In this document: positions 59,783 through 64,000 of the stretch, in pieces
How the letters are laid out: each line of letters starts with the position of its first letter
Numbering within the stretch: position 1 is the stretch's first letter
NCBI RefSeq assembly: GCF_041914405.1
Contig: NZ_JAYSDK010000016.1
Coordinates: 1-64,000 of the forward strand
DNA: 64,000 nt
Reading direction: 5' to 3'
DNA from: Zoogloea sp041914405
GTDB lineage: Bacteria > Pseudomonadota > Gammaproteobacteria > Burkholderiales > Rhodocyclaceae
Program-made: the position numbers and the translations under genes
Notes under the pieces: generated by a model
Told to the model about the DNA's origin: nothing
Databases searched by the model: none
Seen by the model: only the letters and a program-made list of their open reading frames with translations

Positions 59783-61002
59783 ATACTTCCCTGCGTCCTT
59801 TCGAAGAGGTGCGCGACGCGCTGCTGGCCGCCGCCGAGCCGGTGACGGCCATTGAGACGGTGTCCACGTCGGCGGCCCTCGGCCGTGTGCTGGCCGCCGA
59901 TCAGGTGTCCGGCCTCAATGTGCCGCCCCTCGACAATTCCCACATGGACGGCTACGCGGTGAGCACTGCCGACCTGCCGGCCGCCGGCACGCGCCTCGTC
60001 ATCGGCCAGCGCATCCCGGCCGGCAGCGTCGGCCGCACCCTGGCCCGCGGCACGGCGGCGCGCATCTTCACCGGCGCGCCGATCCCGGCTGGCGCCGATG
60101 CGGTGGTGATGCAGGAGCTGTGTGAGGCGGACGGCGACGGAGTGGTGATCAACCATCTGCCCAAACCCGGAGAGTGGGTGCGCCGTGCCGGCGAGGACAT
60201 TGCCCAGGGCAGCACCGTGCTGTCGGCCGGCGTGCGCCTCAATCCGCAGATGCTGGGTCTCGCCGCATCGGTGGGCTGCGCGACGCTGCCGGTACTGCGG
60301 CGCCTGCGAGTGGCGCTGTTCTCCACCGGCGACGAACTGGTGATGCCCGGCGAGCCGCTGCCGCCCGGCGCCATCTATAACTCCAACCGCTACGTGCTGC
60401 GCGGCCTGCTGGAGGCTCTCGGCTGCGAGGTCAGCGACCTGGGTATCGTGCCGGACAAGCTCGACGCAACCCGCGCGGCGCTGCGCGACGCGGCCAGCCG
60501 CCACGACCTGATCGTTACCAGCGGTGGCGTGTCGATGGGCGAGGAAGACCACATCAAGCCGGCGGTGACGGCGGAAGGGCGGCTGGATTCCTGGCTGATC
60601 GCCATGAAGCCCGGTAAGCCGGTGGCCTACGGCCATGTGAACGATCCGGCCGGCGGTGCCGGCGCGGCCTTCATCGGCCTGCCCGGTAACCCGGTGTCGA
60701 GCTTCGTCACCTTCATCCTGCTGGTGCGCCCCTTCGTGCTGCGTGCCCAAGGCGTCAAGGACTGCCTGCCCAAGGCGATCCCGCTGGAGGCGGCCTTCGA
60801 CTGGTCCAAGCCCGATCGTCGCCGGGAGTTCCTGCGGGCACGTCTCGGTGCCGATGGCCGCGTCGGGCTGTACCCCAACCAGGGGCCCGGCGTGCTCACG
60901 TCCACCGTGTGGGCCGACGGCCTGGTGGACAACCCTTCCGGGCAGGTCATCAAGGCCGGCGACCGGGTCCGTTTCATTCCTTATTCCGAACTACTGTCAT
61001 GA
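59779..61002 (+). CDS. moeA: Molybdopterin molybdenumtransferase MoeA
   Basis: MoeA inserts molybdate into adenylated molybdopterin. From the ATG at 59779 the protein has 407 residues: MNTSLRPFEEVRDALLAAAEPV, the LPPLDNSHMDGYAV-type motif (here NVPPLDNSHMDGYAV), IFTGAPIPAGADAVVMQE, RRAGEDI, STGDELVMPGEPL, the catalytic VTSGGVSMGEEDHIKPAV and GLPGNPVSSFVTF. A longer upstream frame overlaps mobB and is not used. The stop overlaps moaD by ATGA. Confidence 0.96.
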   Translation: MNTSLRPFEEVRDALLAAAEPVTAIETVSTSAALGRVLAADQVSGLNVPPLDNSHMDGYAVSTADLPAAGTRLVIGQRIPAGSVGRTLARGTAARIFTGAPIPAGADAVVMQELCEADGDGVVINHLPKPGEWVRRAGEDIAQGSTVLSAGVRLNPQMLGLAASVGCATLPVLRRLRVALFSTGDELVMPGEPLPPGAIYNSNRYVLRGLLEALGCEVSDLGIVPDKLDATRAALRDAASRHDLIVTSGGVSMGEEDHIKPAVTAEGRLDSWLIAMKPGKPVAYGHVNDPAGGAGAAFIGLPGNPVSSFVTFILLVRPFVLRAQGVKDCLPKAIPLEAAFDWSKPDRRREFLRARLGADGRVGLYPNQGPGVLTSTVWADGLVDNPSGQVIKAGDRVRFIPYSELLS

Positions 61003-61253
61003 GCGTCAAGGTCCTGTATTTCGCCAGCCTGCGGGAAACCCTCGGCTATTCCCACGAAACCCTCACGTTGCCTGCCGGCATTGCCACCCTGGGGGATCTG
61101 CGCGCCCACCTGGCCCGCCGCGGTGGGGTGTGGGAGGCGCTCGGCGAAGGCCGCAACGTGCGGGCGGCGATCAACCAGGAAATGGTTGGCCCGGACGTGA
61201 CGGTAGCGGATCGGGACGAGATCGCCTTTTTCCCGCCGGTCACCGGAGGCTGA
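60999..61253 (+). CDS. moaD: Molybdopterin synthase sulfur carrier subunit
   Basis: MoaD is a ubiquitin-like carrier whose C-terminal glycine thiocarboxylate donates sulfur to precursor Z. The 84-residue protein begins MSVKVLYFASLRETLGYSHETLTLPAG and ends with the required Gly-Gly (FFPPVTGG). Start overlaps the moeA stop; moaE follows one base later. Confidence 0.96.
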   Translation: MSVKVLYFASLRETLGYSHETLTLPAGIATLGDLRAHLARRGGVWEALGEGRNVRAAINQEMVGPDVTVADRDEIAFFPPVTGG

Positions 61254-61254
61254 C

Positions 61255-61737
61255 ATGAGTGAAATTCAGCGGCAATTCGATTCCGTGTCGGTCCAGGAGG
61301 CCGACTTTGACGTCGGTGCGGAGATTGCCGCCCTGTCCGCCGGCCGGGCCGACGTGGGCGCGGTGGCGAGCTTCGTCGGCCTGGTGCGGGCGGACAAGCT
61401 GAGCGGGGAGGGGAGCGAGGTGTCCGCGATGACCCTCGAACACTATCCCGGCATGACCGAGAAGTCCCTCGACGCCATCGTCACCGAGGCCTACGGCCGC
61501 TGGAGCTTGCTCGGCACGCGGGTGATCCACCGCTTCGGGCGGCTCGTGCCCGGTGATCGCATCGTCTTCGTCGGTGTGGCCTCCTCCCACCGGGGCGACG
61601 CCTTCGCTGCCTGCGAGTTCATCATGGACTATCTGAAAACCCGGGCGCCGTTCTGGAAGAAGGAAGACACGCCGGAAGGCGGGCGTTGGGTGGATGCCCG
61701 CGAGGGGGACGACGACGCGGCGGCCCGCTGGGACTGA
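61255..61737 (+). CDS. moaE: Molybdopterin synthase catalytic subunit
   Basis: MoaE converts precursor Z to molybdopterin with two MoaD thiocarboxylates. The 160-residue protein shows VGAVASFVGLVRAD, LEHYPGMTEKSLDAIVTEAYGRW, VIHRFGRLVPGDRIVFVGVASSHRGDAFAACEFIMDYLKTRAPFWKKE, with the active-site lysines in the KTRAPFWKKE segment. It is the last gene of the cofactor cluster; moaA and moaC are not in the window. Confidence 0.96.
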   Translation: MSEIQRQFDSVSVQEADFDVGAEIAALSAGRADVGAVASFVGLVRADKLSGEGSEVSAMTLEHYPGMTEKSLDAIVTEAYGRWSLLGTRVIHRFGRLVPGDRIVFVGVASSHRGDAFAACEFIMDYLKTRAPFWKKEDTPEGGRWVDAREGDDDAAARWD

Positions 61738-62011
61738 GCGGCCTGCGCGCTGCGCAGCAGGGGCTGTTGGCGAAGTGTTGATTTCTCCGCAGCCTATTGC
61801 CTCCCCGGCCCAGGATTCCGCTTCTGGGGCGGGTCTGCGAGGGTGGCGCAATTGCTGCTATCGAATGGCCTCCTGTCCGAAGTCTGCAAGTCCGCTCCTG
61901 GTCATTTCTCCGGAACGCCGATGCTGTTGTTGCGTCGGCCCACTGTTCGTCGTCAATCCCCTGCCAATTGTCCCTGCCGCTTACCGGGCGCTGACCCAAC
62001 AAGCCTAGATC

Positions 62012-64000
62012 ATGTGGATCGTCAATATCGCCCTGCGGCGCCCGTACACCTTCATCGTGATGGCGCTGCTCATCTTCCTGGCCACGCCGCTGGTGCTGCT
62101 GCGTATCGCCACCGACGTGCTGCCGGAGATCAACATCCCGGTCATCAGCATCATCTGGAGCTACAACGGTCTGTCGCCGCAGGAGATGGCCCAGCGCATC
62201 ACGACGCCCAACGAGCGCCTGCTGGCCACCACTGTCAGCGACATCGAGCACTTCGAGTCGCAGTCCTACAACGGCATCGCGATCATCAAGGTCTTCCTGC
62301 AGCCCAACGCCAGTGTCGATACCGCGATGGCGCAGATTGCCTCGACGGAAGGCGGTTCGCTACGGGTATTGCCCCCCGGGGTCAGCCCACCACTGGTGAT
62401 CAAGTACTCCGCATCGGCGATTCCGGTGATCCAGCTCGGCGTGTCGAGTAAGTCGCTGCCCGAACAGACGTTGTTCGACACCATGCTCAACACGCTCCGG
62501 CCCAAGCTGGTGTCCATTCCTGGCATCGCGATGCCTTATCCCTACGGCGGCAAGAGCCGGGTGGTGTCGGTGGATATCGACAGCAGCGCGCTGCAGGCCA
62601 AGGGACTGGCGCCCATCGATGTGGTCAACGCGGTTAACGCCCAGAACCTGATCCTGCCCGGTGGCACCGCCAAGCTCGGCGCCACCGAGTTCAACGTCAA
62701 GATGAACGGCTCGACCCGCACGGTCGAGGAGCTCAATGACCTGCCGGTGCGTGTCGGCAATGGCCAGGCCATCTACCTGCGCGATGTGGCGGCGGTGCGC
62801 GACGGCTTCTCGCCACAGACCAATATCGTCCGCATGGACGGCAACCGCGGTGTCGTGCAGTCGGTGCTGAAGAGTGGTGGCGCGTCCACGCTGCAGGTCA
62901 TCGACGCGCTGCATGTGGCCCTGGCGGACGCGCTGCCCAGCCTGCCGGACGACATCCAGGTCACGCCGCTGTTCGATCAGTCGGTGTTCGTCAAGGCGGC
63001 GATCTCCGGCGTGGTCCATGAGGGCCTGATCGCCGCCTGCCTCACCGCGGCGATGATCCTGCTGTTCCTCGGCAATTGGCGCACCACCTGCATCATCGCG
63101 ATCTCGATCCCGCTGTCGGTGCTGTCGTCGATCATTGCGCTTTACGCGCTAGGGCAAACCATCAACATCATGACCCTCGGCGGCCTGGCGCTGGCGGTGG
63201 GCATTCTGGTGGACGATGCGACGGTGACCATCGAGAACATCGAGCGCTACCTGCACCTGGGGCACGATCTGGAGACCGCGATCCGCGAAGGTGCGGGGGA
63301 GATTGCCGTGCCGGCGCTGGTGTCCACGCTGTGCATCTGCATCGTCTTCGTGCCGATGTTCTTCCTCACAGGCGTGGCGCGCTTCCTGTTCGTGCCGCTG
63401 GCCGAGGCGGTGATCTTCGCGATGATCGCCTCCTACATTCTGTCGCGGACCCTGGTGCCGACGCTGGCGCTGCTGTTCATGAAGAACATGCAGCACGGCG
63501 CCGCAGCCCCGGACAGCCTGCTGCAGCGCGTGTACCGGCGCTTCGATGCCGGTTTCGAGCGCATGCGCGGCGGCTACATCCTGATCCTGAGTGCGCTCTT
63601 GCCGCGTCGCCGCAGCTTCATCGCGATCTTCCTCGGCGGCTGCGTGCTTTCGTCGGGGCTGTATTTCTTCCTGGGGCGGGACTTCTTTCCGGCGGCAGAC
63701 GCCGGCATCATCCGCCTGCATTTCCGGGCCCCGACCGGCACCCGCATCGAAGAGACAGCGCGCCTGGCCGACCGCATCGACGCGGTGATTCGAGAGCACA
63801 TCCCGGCGGAGGAGCTGGAGACCATCCTCGACAACCTGGGGCTGCCCTATAGCGGCATCAACCTGTCCTACAGCAACGCCGGCACCATCGGTACGCTTGA
63901 CGGCGAGATCCAGATCGCCCTCAAGGAAAATCACGGCTCCTCGGCGCGCTACATCGACCGCCTGCGGGAGGAACTGCCGCGCCGCTTCCCGGGCGTGGAG
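62012..64000 (+). CDS. RND efflux transporter permease, N-terminal 663 residues (runs off window)
   Basis: An inner-membrane RND pump of the AcrB-like (HAE) group, driven by proton flux and normally paired with a membrane fusion protein and outer-membrane channel. It starts at the ATG at 62012 (MWIVNIALRRPYTFIVMALLIFLATPLVLLRIATDVLPEINIPVISIIWSY). TM helices and the proton-relay aspartates are seen in LGGLALAVGILVDDATVTIENIERYL; FFPAADAGIIRLHFRAPTGTR begins the second periplasmic loop. The product is open to the window end; ~1000-1050 residues would be usual. No fusion-protein gene precedes it. The 274 bp between moaE and this gene show nothing recognisable. Confidence 0.94.
   Translation, partial: MWIVNIALRRPYTFIVMALLIFLATPLVLLRIATDVLPEINIPVISIIWSYNGLSPQEMAQRITTPNERLLATTVSDIEHFESQSYNGIAIIKVFLQPNASVDTAMAQIASTEGGSLRVLPPGVSPPLVIKYSASAIPVIQLGVSSKSLPEQTLFDTMLNTLRPKLVSIPGIAMPYPYGGKSRVVSVDIDSSALQAKGLAPIDVVNAVNAQNLILPGGTAKLGATEFNVKMNGSTRTVEELNDLPVRVGNGQAIYLRDVAAVRDGFSPQTNIVRMDGNRGVVQSVLKSGGASTLQVIDALHVALADALPSLPDDIQVTPLFDQSVFVKAAISGVVHEGLIAACLTAAMILLFLGNWRTTCIIAISIPLSVLSSIIALYALGQTINIMTLGGLALAVGILVDDATVTIENIERYLHLGHDLETAIREGAGEIAVPALVSTLCICIVFVPMFFLTGVARFLFVPLAEAVIFAMIASYILSRTLVPTLALLFMKNMQHGAAAPDSLLQRVYRRFDAGFERMRGGYILILSALLPRRRSFIAIFLGGCVLSSGLYFFLGRDFFPAADAGIIRLHFRAPTGTRIEETARLADRIDAVIREHIPAEELETILDNLGLPYSGINLSYSNAGTIGTLDGEIQIALKENHGSSARYIDRLREELPRRFPGVE

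Overview
The window is 64 kb of GC-rich, densely packed chromosome, almost certainly from a betaproteobacterium, most likely Rhodocyclales (Azospira/Dechloromonas-like). The basis is gene order and protein style: an mdh-gntR-sdhCDABE-gltA-sucAB-lpdA-zapE block, a sigma factor-DUF3619-DUF3106-RDD module, and folE2 placed behind dxs. No rRNA, CRISPR array, prophage or intact insertion sequence was seen. There is one tRNA gene, tRNA-Leu(CAA).

Layout. 1-4035 (minus): valS (3' end outside the window), a small acidic protein, holC and pepA. 4142-6294 (plus): lptF-lptG, the LPS export permeases. 6307-8357 (minus): RDD membrane protein, DUF3106, DUF3619 and a sigma-70-family factor. 8530-14468 (plus): branched-chain amino acid genes ilvB-ilvN-ilvC, then pssA and leuA. 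14486-15447 (minus): DUF2069 and a WrbA-like flavoprotein. 15484-16722 (plus): YihY/BrkB membrane protein. 16733-18208 (minus): an unrecognised 491-residue protein. 18418-20479 (plus): rpsP-rimM-trmD-rplS. 20563-24519 (minus): xseB-ispA-dxs-folE2, with a divergent lone Rieske oxygenase. 25879-31533 (minus): ribF-ileS-lspA-fkpB-ispH. 31609-33746 (minus): queA-tgt, with tRNA-Leu diverging. 34361-37729: an HSL-type esterase, a nucleotidyl cyclase-FHA fusion and a nitronate monooxygenase-like protein. 37797-51529: the TCA block with a CitE-like lyase, mdh, a GntR regulator, succinate dehydrogenase, citrate synthase and the whole 2-oxoglutarate dehydrogenase complex. 51670-55564: zapE, a small secretin-like protein and a DinG/YoaA-type helicase.

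55565-59157 is the only clearly accessory segment: a repeat-rich spacer with a 25-bp inverted repeat, followed by a two-gene McrBC-type restriction system of visibly lower GC. The chromosome then resumes with mobB-moeA-moaD-moaE (molybdenum cofactor) and the start of an RND efflux permease that runs off the window at 64000.

Many operons are translationally coupled by ATGA or GTGA overlaps (lptF/lptG, sigma/DUF3619, rimM/trmD, xseB/ispA, queA/tgt, sdhB/sdhE, mcrB/mcrC, mobB/moeA/moaD). Several strong intrinsic terminators divide the units. Most of the window is ordinary housekeeping. The parts most worth a second look are the McrBC island with its repeat block and unassigned McrB N-terminal domain, the cyclase-FHA fusion, the cysteine-rich tail of the nitronate monooxygenase-like protein, the orphan mini-secretin, and the lone Rieske oxygenase facing the isoprenoid operon.
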